Positions 1 through 7,815 of a stretch of DNA of 64,000 bases are shown piece after piece (within the stretch, counting starts at the first letter, position 1; the number at the start of each line of letters is the position of its first letter). A model generated the notes under the pieces. That model saw nothing but the letters and a program-made list of their open reading frames with translations, ran no database searches and was not told the DNA's origin. The DNA lies in contig NZ_BMGR01000008.1 of assembly GCF_014640295.1 (NCBI RefSeq), positions 62,001 through 126,000 on the forward strand. Direction: 5' to 3'. The DNA is from Paenibacillus abyssi. Its GTDB lineage: Bacteria > Bacillota > Bacilli > Paenibacillales > Paenibacillaceae. A program made the translations under genes and the position numbers.

Positions 1-15
1 AATAAAGTTTTATCC

Positions 16-57
16 AAGCATTTCTAACATTCTCAATGTTGGAAATGCTTTTTTTTA
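16..57 (+). terminator. Rho-independent terminator of an upstream gene
   Basis: A 16-bp inverted repeat (arms 16-31 and 35-50) with a 3-nt loop runs into a stretch of eight T. It closes a transcription unit that lies left of the window. Because position 36 lies inside the hairpin, it argues against starting the next gene there. Confidence 0.85.
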
Positions 58-83
58 TTTTCGATTACAAGGAGATGCCGACA

Positions 84-641
84 ATGTCCATTATGAAGGT
101 GTTAAAAAACCGAAGAGCAGTAAGAAACTATGAGGCAAGGGAAGTGGAGACGGACAAAATCAATGCGCTGCTGGAAGCGGCCACCTGGGCGCCTAACGAC
201 CGATTGCGGGAGCCTTGGCATTTTTATGTTATCCGAGGGGAAGCAAAAGGGCGGTATGAGCAGATTGCCCGGGAATTTCTGGAGGAGCGCTTTCCTACAA
301 AGCCGCACCTGGTCAAAGAATCCATCGCGGTGCTTGAAGCGACGCCTCTGGTCATAATAGCCACTTCAGAGATCATACCGGGAGATGAAGCGTCCTCCGA
401 GGACAACGAATATGCTGTGGCTTGTGCGATACATTCGATGTGGCTGACTGCGCAGGAGTTAGGATTGGGCCTCGTATGGCGGACCAGAGGCATCGGTCTT
501 GTCCGAGACGAACGGTTGTTCAAGCTGATCGGCTCCCCGGAGAACAGGAAGATCATCGGGGCCGTTTTTGTCGGGTACTCTTCCGCTGAGAGTGTGGAAA
601 CAAAACGTACAGACTTCCAAGAAAAAACGACTTGGTTATAG
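84..641 (+). CDS. Nitroreductase family protein
   Basis: A 185-residue flavin-dependent nitroreductase-fold protein, expected to bind FMN as a dimer and reduce nitro or quinone compounds with NAD(P)H; the substrate cannot be read from sequence. The N-terminus has the family signature RRAVRNYE followed by the AATWAPNDRLREPW segment that contacts FMN, and the C-terminus has the usual IGAVFVGY strand. The ATG at 84 is chosen because AAGGAG (69-74) lies 9 nt upstream; the in-frame ATG at 36 falls within a terminator hairpin. It appears monocistronic. Family assignment is secure, physiological role unknown. Confidence 0.88.
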   Translation: MSIMKVLKNRRAVRNYEAREVETDKINALLEAATWAPNDRLREPWHFYVIRGEAKGRYEQIAREFLEERFPTKPHLVKESIAVLEATPLVIIATSEIIPGDEASSEDNEYAVACAIHSMWLTAQELGLGLVWRTRGIGLVRDERLFKLIGSPENRKIIGAVFVGYSSAESVETKRTDFQEKTTWL

Positions 642-761
642 AACGATCCGTTTAACAAAATTTATTCACCGTTTGTGGAATCTGAAGAGTTACAATCAGG
701 AAGCCGGAAAGGATATCAGGAAGGCGATCCGGTCAAGCTTGCAAAGGCTTTAATCACATAA
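642..761 (+). pseudogene. Possible 3' remnant of a short-chain dehydrogenase gene
   Basis: Immediately after the nitroreductase stop, the same reading frame stays open for 39 codons to a TAA. The tail of this reading ends EGDPVKLAKALI, which resembles the C-terminal part of short-chain dehydrogenases, where a 'GDP..kaAkAi' segment is common. There is no start codon or ribosome site, so it would be a scrap left by a deletion. The match is from memory of the family, not from a search. Confidence 0.35.
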
Positions 762-763
762 CG

Positions 764-790
764 GGTCGTCCTAATTGTATTAGGGCGACC
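764..790 (+). terminator. Hairpin downstream of nitroreductase
   Basis: Twelve-bp inverted repeat (arms 764-775 and 779-790, one G-U pair) with a 3-nt loop. Only a weak T tract follows, so termination is probable but not strong. Confidence 0.45.
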
Positions 791-886
791 TTAAATCGTT
801 ATTGTGCTTTTCAATGGATAAGGGAGAATACCTGGAGGTTATTATTTCTTACAGGTTTCGCTGAAGGTGATGCATGAAGGGGCTAC

Positions 887-935
887 AAAAAACGCCGGTA
901 AAATACCCGAATGGAGACAGGTATTTCACCGGCGT
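887..935 (-). terminator. Terminator of the TetR-MMPL unit
   Basis: Read on the minus strand, a 17-bp stem (arms 919-935 and 891-907) is followed by six T. It lies just beyond the MMPL stop codon. Confidence 0.85.
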
Positions 936-945
936 TCACGCTGTC

Positions 946-3333
946 TTAGGCGTTTGCGCCGTCCCTGGCTTTGAGCTCGGCGATCAGCTTATCGCCCTCG
1001 ACATCCAGGTTCGGAAGCATGCGGTCCAGCCATTTCGGCAGCCACCAGGCTTTGTCGCCGAAGAGGGCCATGATGGCGGGAACCAGCGCCATGCGGACGA
1101 CGAAGGCGTCGATGAGGATGCCGACCGCCAGCGCGAAACCGATCTGCTTGATCATGATATCATGCGTAAATATGAATCCTGCGAATACGGCGACCATAAT
1201 GATGGCAGCAGCCACTACGACACGGCTCGCCTGGTTGTATCCATGAATAACGCTCTTGCTGCCCCGATGTCCATGGACGTAAGATTCGCGCATGGAAGAG
1301 ACAAGGAAGACCTGATAGTCCATCGCCAATCCGTAGAGAATCCCTGTGACCATGATCGGGATAAAGCTCATGAGCGGGCCGCCGGTATCAACACCGAAGA
1401 GGCTGCTAAACCAACCCCACTGGAACACTGCTGTGGTCAGCCCGAATGTCGCCAGCACGCTGAGCAGGAAGCCGACCGTCGCCTTGATCGGGACGAGAAT
1501 CGACCGGAAGACCAACAGCAGAATGATCAGCGAGAGGATGACAATGACACCGACGTAGAGCGGGAAGACTTCCGCGAGCCTGGACGACATATCGATGTTG
1601 ATCGCGGTGAATCCTGTAACCCCAAGCGTAACGTCATGGTTCTGTGCAATCGACGAATCGGCGGCGCGCAGATCTCCTACAAGGTTCTTGGTCTCCGCAT
1701 CAGTCGGTCCCGTGTCCGGTATAACGCTCAAGATGGCGATGTTTCCATCCTGGTTTACGCCAAGGGGCGAAACCACGGACACATTGTTAACCTGCTGAAT
1801 GTCCAACACAAGATTGTTAAGCGTCTGCGGCGTGATCGTACCGGATGGATCATTCGGTTCGGCGACGATAAGCAGAGGACCGTTGAATCCCTCTCCGAAA
1901 CCATCAGAGATCGCCTCGTAACTCTGCCGTGCGGACGTGTCCAGGTTCGCTGTAGCGCCGGAAGGCATACCGAGTTCCATCTTGGCAACCGGAATCGCCG
2001 CTGTGCCGAGGATGGCGACAATAGCAACAATCACGGGCCAACGGAATTTTACAATTCCCTTCACCCAGCTGTCTGCGATGCCATGCTGCTTGTCGGATGC
2101 CTTGGCAAGGCTCTTCTCGCGCGCTTTGCGGGAGACGATGCGCTCACCCACCAGGCCAAGCAGCGCCGGCAGCAGCGTAAGGGCAATGAGCACGTTGAGG
2201 AACACGGTTACCGATGCGACGAGCGCCATCATGCTCAGGAAGGAGATTCCGATCACGAGCAATCCGCACAGGGCGATAATCACCGTCAGTCCGGCGAAGA
2301 ACACGGCGCTTCCCGCCGTGCCGACTGCTCTGCCTGCAGCTTCATGCGCTGTCAGTCCCTGATCGAAAATGAGCCGACGCTGGCGGTTGACAATAAAGAG
2401 CGCATAATCGATACCCACTGCAAGGCCGACCATAAGGGCCAAAACAGGGGTGACGGAGCTCATCGCGACGAAGCTGGAAATGGCGAACGCGCCGCCAACG
2501 CCGATACCGACGCCGAAGAGTGCGATGATAAGCGGCAAACCAGCGGCAACGATGGAGCCGAGTGTCATGACCAGGACAATCGCTGCGACAATCAATCCGA
2601 ATATCTCATGGGTGCCAATCGGAATTTCGGGTGTTTTCAGGGAGTCGCTCGGCAGTGCTGTAATGCCTGTGCCGCTCTCTACTTCTTTGACTGCTTCAAC
2701 GACCGAATCCGCGACCCCTTGGGGAAGCGAGTTTTGCTGGACGGTGAACTGAAATTGGAACAGAGCCACGCTGCCATCGGTTGCCATTAACACGCCTGGT
2801 ACGGGCATTCCATCCACGATGAGCGGTCCATATGGCGGCATTTCAGCCGGAACGGCGCCTGCCGAGCCGGTATTGTCCGACCCTTGTGAACTTCCGTCTT
2901 GTGCCGCTTGGGCACCTTGCGCAGCCTGAGCGGCCTGAGCCGCTTGAGCCTCTAGCGCAGCATGAGCATCTTGTGACGCTCCGTTCGCAGCAGCGGCTGC
3001 TAATTCGGCGGGGTTGATGATATAGTCGAGGACATAAACCTCGTTAATCGCCCCGATGATCGCGTCCAAGCGCTCCGGTGTATCGAGTCTTTCTCCTTCA
3101 GGCGCTGTGAACAGTACGCTCGCTTGACCGCCGGACGCTTCCGGCAGCTCCGCCTCAAGTTTATCGAGAACCTTCTGTGACTCTGTGCCTTCAAGCTTCA
3201 TGTCCGTACTTACACTTACGCCATTGATGCCGAGCATCGTGATAACGACTCCCAGAATCACGATCCAGCCCGCAATGAAATACCATGGTTTGTCGTACGC
3301 CTTTTTCCCTAACTTGTACAAAAATATAGACAT
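946..3333 (-). CDS. MMPL/RND-family membrane transporter
   Basis: A 795-residue proton-driven exporter of the MMPL branch of the RND superfamily. It has the duplicated layout: TM1 (about residues 17-36), an extracytoplasmic loop, a five-helix bundle (about 240-400), a second loop and a second bundle. Each bundle carries the intramembrane Asp motif (VGLAVGIDYALF and YGLAMDYQVF). The first loop holds an unusual low-complexity run of Ala-Gln repeats (about 128-160) before a Ser/Gly-rich stretch. GAGGAG precedes the ATG. It lies 48 nt downstream of a TetR gene and shares its terminator, so TetR very likely controls it. Substrate (drug, lipid or siderophore) is not visible. Confidence 0.9.
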   Translation of the reverse strand: MSIFLYKLGKKAYDKPWYFIAGWIVILGVVITMLGINGVSVSTDMKLEGTESQKVLDKLEAELPEASGGQASVLFTAPEGERLDTPERLDAIIGAINEVYVLDYIINPAELAAAAANGASQDAHAALEAQAAQAAQAAQGAQAAQDGSSQGSDNTGSAGAVPAEMPPYGPLIVDGMPVPGVLMATDGSVALFQFQFTVQQNSLPQGVADSVVEAVKEVESGTGITALPSDSLKTPEIPIGTHEIFGLIVAAIVLVMTLGSIVAAGLPLIIALFGVGIGVGGAFAISSFVAMSSVTPVLALMVGLAVGIDYALFIVNRQRRLIFDQGLTAHEAAGRAVGTAGSAVFFAGLTVIIALCGLLVIGISFLSMMALVASVTVFLNVLIALTLLPALLGLVGERIVSRKAREKSLAKASDKQHGIADSWVKGIVKFRWPVIVAIVAILGTAAIPVAKMELGMPSGATANLDTSARQSYEAISDGFGEGFNGPLLIVAEPNDPSGTITPQTLNNLVLDIQQVNNVSVVSPLGVNQDGNIAILSVIPDTGPTDAETKNLVGDLRAADSSIAQNHDVTLGVTGFTAINIDMSSRLAEVFPLYVGVIVILSLIILLLVFRSILVPIKATVGFLLSVLATFGLTTAVFQWGWFSSLFGVDTGGPLMSFIPIMVTGILYGLAMDYQVFLVSSMRESYVHGHRGSKSVIHGYNQASRVVVAAAIIMVAVFAGFIFTHDIMIKQIGFALAVGILIDAFVVRMALVPAIMALFGDKAWWLPKWLDRMLPNLDVEGDKLIAELKARDGANA

Positions 3334-3381
3334 GGCAGTATGTTTCTCTCCTCTGTATGCAAATATGAATCGTTCAGAAAA

Positions 3382-3996
3382 TTAGAAGCCGTTTCTTAAG
3401 TAGCCGAATGTCTTATCCAAATATTGATCGAACGTTATAGCACCGGGTGTTTCGGATGCCGCTTGGCCCGGAAGTTGCACATTTAGGCTTCCGTCGACGA
3501 CAGGCAGCACCGCCCCGTAAACTGCGCCGACGAGAAGATGGCTGTATTCTTGGGGGTAACGGCCATGGAATAAGTCACCCAATGTCTCTTGAGCCGTTGA
3601 CTGCAGACGGTGGAAAATGCTGAGGATAAAAGGTTCCAGCGTCGGATGCCGCTTGGAGAGCGATACGAGCTCGCGCATTTTCCGGAGCAGCTCGGCTGTA
3701 AGCTGCGTCCTCATCAATTGGTGCAAAACTTCAAGCAGGGTAGTGCTCTCAGGCAAATCAGCCAGCAAACCTTCAGCTTCATCCATCCCGATGAATGTAA
3801 CAGCTGCCGCGGCGACCGCTTCTTCCTTGCAGGAGAAATGGTTCGCGAATGTTCTCCTGGAGTAACCGGCGCGCTGCACCACATCCTCGACGACAAAGCC
3901 GTCCAACCCCCGTTCAAGTGCAAGCTCGAAAGCCGCATCCGCCAGCGCTTGTGCGGTCGCCTCTCTCTTGATATCACGCAAGCTTTGTTTATTCAT
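3382..3996 (-). CDS. TetR family transcriptional regulator
   Basis: A 204-residue TetR-type repressor. The N-terminal helix-turn-helix spans about residues 10-60, with the diagnostic segment VVQRAGYSRRTFANHFSCKEE; the remainder is an all-helical ligand-binding domain with no recognisable pocket motif. It is the first gene of a two-gene unit with the MMPL exporter, a common arrangement in which the repressor releases the operator when it binds an exported compound. Its own promoter overlaps a set of direct repeats (4077-4119) that are good operator candidates, so autorepression is likely. Confidence 0.9.
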   Translation of the reverse strand: MNKQSLRDIKREATAQALADAAFELALERGLDGFVVEDVVQRAGYSRRTFANHFSCKEEAVAAAAVTFIGMDEAEGLLADLPESTTLLEVLHQLMRTQLTAELLRKMRELVSLSKRHPTLEPFILSIFHRLQSTAQETLGDLFHGRYPQEYSHLLVGAVYGAVLPVVDGSLNVQLPGQAASETPGAITFDQYLDKTFGYLRNGF

Positions 3997-4052
3997 CGTT
4001 TCACGCCTTTGCGTGCACCTCTCTTCCAGTAAATTGGTTAGTTATAGGTCAT

Positions 4053-4081
4053 AGTCTAGCATTTAGTTTCCCAATGTGCAA
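4053..4081 (-). promoter_or_regulatory. Predicted sigma-A promoter of tetR-mmpL
   Basis: On the minus strand TTGCAC (4081-4076) and TAGACT (4058-4053) are separated by 17 bp, upstream of the TetR start. The -35 box overlaps the first of three direct repeats. Confidence 0.55.
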
Positions 4082-4119
4082 TTATGCCTAATATGCAATT
4101 ATGCTTTTTGTGCAATTAT
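4077..4119. repeat. Three direct repeats, candidate TetR operator
   Basis: TGCAATTATG occurs at 4077-4086 and 4094-4103, and TGCAATTAT at 4111-4119. The period is exactly 17 bp, and the first copy overlaps the -35 box of the TetR promoter. Direct repeats are unusual for TetR, which normally binds palindromes. Confidence 0.6.
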
Positions 4120-4133
4120 TTTACGGAATTGTG

Positions 4134-4397
4134 ACAACGGATCATAGAATGTTGAAGGCATTTTGTCGGCATAACAAATACACCTCATACAGTTAATCAG
4201 TTTGCTCAAGGGGCAGCTTCTGTTATAAGGGGGGATGTTCGGCATTGCAGCGCAAAGCCGGATCAAGTGTTATGGTTTGGTCTTAGGACGAATCCGCTGC
4301 CGATCCAATGGAAAATCAGCCCAAGTATAAAAGTTGGAATGCCGGACAACCCAGATACCGATCAGAAAATTACCAATATAAACGGGATCAAACGGAC
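4134..4397. other. Intergenic region without a recognised gene
   Basis: Between the TetR upstream region and the permease cluster. No reading frame with a ribosome site or family resemblance was found; short open frames here have no convincing start. Confidence 0.5.
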
Positions 4398-4438
4398 AAG
4401 ACCGGCTCCCTGCCGCTAGCAAGCGGGGAACCGGTCTT
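4398..4438 (-). terminator. Hairpin downstream of the first sugar ABC cluster
   Basis: An inverted repeat with outer arms AAGACCGG (4398-4405) and CCGGTCTT (4431-4438) and further internal pairing. The T tract on the minus strand is poor, so it may act as a 3' stabiliser rather than a strong terminator. Confidence 0.45.
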
Positions 4439-4524
4439 GGTTTGCCGGACTAAGATCATCTTCCGGAGTCCTCGTAAAAGGAACGGAATCAGCTTCGAAG
4501 CCATCGTTACTTTTGGGAATCAGG

Positions 4525-5352
4525 TTACGCTTTTACGGCGCCGGCCGTAATGCCGGAGATGAAATAGCGGCTGAACACGCCGACGACGATGAGCAGCGGA
4601 ATCGTCGCCAGGAACGTGCCTGCCATAATCATGGCGATGTCCCGATAATAAACTTTGTTCAGATTGCGCAGCGCGATTTGGATCGTATGCACTGACGTGT
4701 CCTTCAGTACGATGGACGGCCACAGGAAGTCGTTCCAGGTGCCCATGAACATAATGATGCCGAGCGTTGCGAGCGCCGGAGCCATAATCGGAAGCGCGAT
4801 CGTCGCGTACGTGCGGAAGTTGCCGCAGCCGTCGATACGGGCGGACTCGATGAGCTCGTAATGAACGGAAGAGTCCATATACTGCTTCATCCAGAAAATG
4901 CCGTATGCGCCGACGATGCCCGGCAGGATGACCGCAGTGAGCGTATTAACGAGGCTTAGATTCTGCATGATGATATACAGCGGGATGATGCCGAGCTGCT
5001 GCGGGATCATCAGCGTCGTAACGATAAAGACGAACAGGACATGTCGTCCCTTGAAGTGGAGCCGGGACAGGGCGAACGCCGCCAGCGACGAGAAGAACAG
5101 CTGCGCAGCGGTAATGGCAACTGAAACGATAACCGTATTCCCCAAAGCGCGGAAAAACTCGATGTTGTTGAACACATTAGTAATGTTATCCATATAAAGG
5201 CTGCCGGGTATGATGACCGGCGGAAACCGGTTCGCGTCCGCCGTCGTATTCGAACCGATCACGAACATCCAGTAGAAAGGGAAGATCGAGATCAGCACGG
5301 TTACCAGAAGAAAAGCATAGGCGGACAGTCGCCCGATTCGTTGTACGACCAT
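4525..5352 (-). CDS. Carbohydrate ABC transporter permease (MalG-like)
   Basis: A 275-residue inner permease subunit with six predicted membrane helices, the first at about residues 12-32. The cytoplasmic EAA loop reads ESARIDGCGNFRTYATIALP, the contact site for the ATPase. It is the last gene of a minus-strand set, 13 nt after the partner permease, with a GGGGG ribosome site before its ATG. No ATPase gene accompanies it. The sugar is inferred only from context (an AraPST-like sensor set upstream), possibly arabinose oligomers. Confidence 0.9.
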   Translation of the reverse strand: MVVQRIGRLSAYAFLLVTVLISIFPFYWMFVIGSNTTADANRFPPVIIPGSLYMDNITNVFNNIEFFRALGNTVIVSVAITAAQLFFSSLAAFALSRLHFKGRHVLFVFIVTTLMIPQQLGIIPLYIIMQNLSLVNTLTAVILPGIVGAYGIFWMKQYMDSSVHYELIESARIDGCGNFRTYATIALPIMAPALATLGIIMFMGTWNDFLWPSIVLKDTSVHTIQIALRNLNKVYYRDIAMIMAGTFLATIPLLIVVGVFSRYFISGITAGAVKA

Positions 5353-5365
5353 TGCCGGATCCCCC

Positions 5366-6322
5366 TTACGTCGTGGAATTGATCTTGCGCGTCAAATAAA
5401 GATTGAAAAGCGAAAACAGCATGATGATTACGAACAGCATCCAGGCGATTGCGGAGGCGTAGCCGAACGAGTTTTTGGCGAAGGCCGTATCGTACAGATA
5501 CAGCACCATCGTCAGCACCTGATTGGCCTGGCCGCCGGTGTTTCCGGCGAAAATCAGCGGTTCGACGAACAGCTGCATGCCGCCGATGGTGGAAAGAATA
5601 ATGGTGAAAATGATGGCCGGCCGGATCATCGGAATCGTAATATACAGGAATTGCTTGAATTTCGAGGCGCCGTCGATCGTCGAGGCCTCGTATAGCTCCT
5701 GTGGGATGCTCTGCAGCGCCGCCAGATAGATCAGCGCGTTGTAGCCGGTCCACCGCCAGATTACCATGACGGACACGGCGATCTGCGCGTGCCAGTAGGA
5801 TGCTTGCCAGTTAATTTTTTCGAAGCCCAGCACTTCGCTCGTAAAGTAGTTCATAAGCCCGTAATTTGCACCGAAGATGCTGATGAAGACAACGGCTACG
5901 GCGACAAGGGACGTGACGTTCGGGACGATGACGCCGACCTGGAAAAAGCGTTTGCCCTTCAGGTTTGCGTTCAGCAGCGTGGCGATGAACAGCGCCAGGA
6001 AGAGCTGCGGGATGGTGCCCATAAGCCACATGCTGAACGTGTTGCCGACCGACTTCCAGAACAGCGGGTCGTCCGTAAACAGCCAGACGTAGTTTTGAAG
6101 GCCGATAAACGTCTTGGAGCCCATCAGCTTCCAGGAAAAGAGCGAAATATACATCGACCAGAGGACCGGAAACAAGGTGAACAAGGCAAAGACAATCAGA
6201 AACGGAGATACATACAGGTAGCCCGACAGATGGTCCCTGAATTTTTGGGATCTCCATTTGCTTTGAGCCGTTGCCTGGCCCGGGCCGGCAGCTGGCCGGT
6301 TTTGTTCAATGCGTGATTCCAT
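5366..6322 (-). CDS. Carbohydrate ABC transporter permease (MalF-like)
   Basis: A 318-residue permease with a hydrophilic 35-residue N-terminus, then six predicted helices. The EAA loop reads EASTIDGASKFKQFLYITIP. It pairs with the MalG-like subunit directly downstream and follows the binding-protein gene after a 73-nt gap that contains a hairpin. AGGAGG (6334-6329) precedes the ATG. Typical of the CUT1 class of oligosaccharide importers. Confidence 0.9.
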   Translation of the reverse strand: MESRIEQNRPAAGPGQATAQSKWRSQKFRDHLSGYLYVSPFLIVFALFTLFPVLWSMYISLFSWKLMGSKTFIGLQNYVWLFTDDPLFWKSVGNTFSMWLMGTIPQLFLALFIATLLNANLKGKRFFQVGVIVPNVTSLVAVAVVFISIFGANYGLMNYFTSEVLGFEKINWQASYWHAQIAVSVMVIWRWTGYNALIYLAALQSIPQELYEASTIDGASKFKQFLYITIPMIRPAIIFTIILSTIGGMQLFVEPLIFAGNTGGQANQVLTMVLYLYDTAFAKNSFGYASAIAWMLFVIIMLFSLFNLYLTRKINSTT

Positions 6323-6347
6323 AGAATGCCTCCTGGGTGAAAGGGTG

Positions 6348-6382
6348 ATACGCCGATGCGGAACTGTCCACCATCGGCGTAT
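6348..6382 (-). promoter_or_regulatory. Intercistronic hairpin between binding protein and permease
   Basis: An 11-bp inverted repeat (arms 6348-6358 and 6372-6382) sits between the binding-protein stop and the permease ribosome site. Such hairpins often stabilise the binding-protein message and lower permease expression. Confidence 0.55.
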
Positions 6383-6395
6383 GGACGGTAACGGC

Positions 6396-7700
6396 TTATC
6401 GTCTCAGGTCGCGCTTGATCTGATCCATTGCTTTTTGCCACTCCGCTTCCGGATCGCCGCCGTTTCGCTCGACTTCCGTGAGCGCGTTCGTGATCGGCGT
6501 ATTGACGATCGTGTAATCCGGACCGTAGTAGACAGGCACAACCTTTTTCGCGGCTTCTGCGTAAATTTTTCCGACCGGAGCGCCGCTGAAAAATTCGTCG
6601 GTATAGTTCTGGATCGCCGGATCTTCGTAGATGCTCGGTGTGGACGGGAAATTGTTGTTGCTCTTGAACAGGGCGAGCTGCTGTTCCGGCGCGAGCAGCC
6701 ATTTGATCAGCGCGAACGCTTCCGCGGGATGCTTGCTCTCCTGCGGGACGGTCAGGAACGAGCCGCCCCAGTTGCCGGAGCCTTCCGGCATCGGCGCTAC
6801 GTTCCATTTGCCTTTGGAATCGGGAGCGTTCGCCTTCATAAAGCCCATCATCCATGCCGGAGCCATCTGGACGGCGAAGTCGCCGTTGTTCATGCCGGCG
6901 CCCCATTCGGGAGACCATTGGGCGATTTTGCCGGAGAGACCTTCCATGGACAGCGCCGCGGCGTAATCGTAAGCCTTCTTGATGCCGGGGTTCGTCTCGG
7001 CGATCAGGTTGCCGTCACTGTCGAAATAGTGATTGGTCAGCTGGCCTTTAATGACCTCGTAAGTGGAGAGCGAGGTGTCGACCATGGGCTTACCGGTTGC
7101 GGACTTCATTTTCTTGGCGGCTTCCATGAAGGCGTCCCAGGTCGAAATTTCCTGCGCCACTTGCGCCGGATCGGTCGGAAGTCCGGCTTGCTCGAACAGG
7201 TCCGTCCGGTACATCATCGCCATCGGGCCGACATCGGTCGGGATACCGAAGATGAAGTTCTGATCCTGGCTGGAAGCCTGAACTTTCTTCCACTCCAGGT
7301 AATCGCCCATAATGTCATTCGCGCCAAAATCGGCAAGGTTATGGAATTTGCTCTCGTCGGCCTTGAACCGGTCCATATAGCCGATTTCCACGAGCGCGAT
7401 GTCGGGCGCTCCGCCTGCTTCCAGCGCCGTTACGAGGCCATTGTGGTGGTCGGCGTATTCCTGCTGCTGGATTTTAACCTTTATATTAGGGTGATCTTTC
7501 TGGTATTGCTCGACAAAAGGCTCAAGTCCCGTTCCGGTGAACATCCACATCGTAAGCTCGACCGTTTCTCCGCTTTTGCCGTCAGCGGCATTTCCGCCGC
7601 CGTTACCGGATGAATTGGAACCGGTGTTTCCGGACGAGCAGGCGGCCATCGCGAATGCAAGTATTGCGGCCATTGCCAGAAGTGTCAATTTTCTCATCAT
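6396..7700 (-). CDS. Sugar-binding lipoprotein of ABC transporter (family 1)
   Basis: A 434-residue extracellular solute-binding protein. The signal peptide ends in the lipobox AMAAC-S (about residues 17-22), so the mature protein is lipid-anchored; a Ser/Gly/Asn-rich linker follows. The body has the family-1 core, for example GIPTDVGPMAMMYRTDLFEQAG, and a C-terminal WGGSF segment. It is about 40% identical by eye to the binding protein at 9028-10326, which lies between kinase and regulator: this copy is the likely transport component, the other the likely sensor. GAGGGGG precedes the ATG. Confidence 0.92.
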   Translation of the reverse strand: MMRKLTLLAMAAILAFAMAACSSGNTGSNSSGNGGGNAADGKSGETVELTMWMFTGTGLEPFVEQYQKDHPNIKVKIQQQEYADHHNGLVTALEAGGAPDIALVEIGYMDRFKADESKFHNLADFGANDIMGDYLEWKKVQASSQDQNFIFGIPTDVGPMAMMYRTDLFEQAGLPTDPAQVAQEISTWDAFMEAAKKMKSATGKPMVDTSLSTYEVIKGQLTNHYFDSDGNLIAETNPGIKKAYDYAAALSMEGLSGKIAQWSPEWGAGMNNGDFAVQMAPAWMMGFMKANAPDSKGKWNVAPMPEGSGNWGGSFLTVPQESKHPAEAFALIKWLLAPEQQLALFKSNNNFPSTPSIYEDPAIQNYTDEFFSGAPVGKIYAEAAKKVVPVYYGPDYTIVNTPITNALTEVERNGGDPEAEWQKAMDQIKRDLRR

Positions 7701-7734
7701 GTAACGTTCCCCCTCGATTATGGTTCGGCGTCAT

Positions 7735-7775
7735 GTAAAAAAACGCCCTGCCTTAAGTGTAAGGCAGGGCGTTTT
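7735..7775 (-). terminator. Strong terminator between regulator and transporter genes
   Basis: A perfect 16-bp stem (arms 7740-7755 and 7760-7775) with a 4-nt loop, followed on the minus strand by a run of T. It lies between the response-regulator stop (7816) and the binding-protein start (7700) and could act in both directions. Confidence 0.85.
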
Positions 7776-7815
7776 CGAATCCCACGGGGCGAATCTTATA
7801 TTTCTTGGCGAGTTC

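Noticed and set aside
874-2790. 638-codon open frame opposite the MMPL gene
   Set aside because: It is rich in His, Arg, Asp and Gln, matches no family, and mirrors the codon pattern of the MMPL gene, which has clear transporter motifs.
6309-7613. 434-codon open frame opposite the binding-protein gene
   Set aside because: Low-complexity charged translation, no ribosome site; it is a mirror of the lipoprotein gene on the minus strand.
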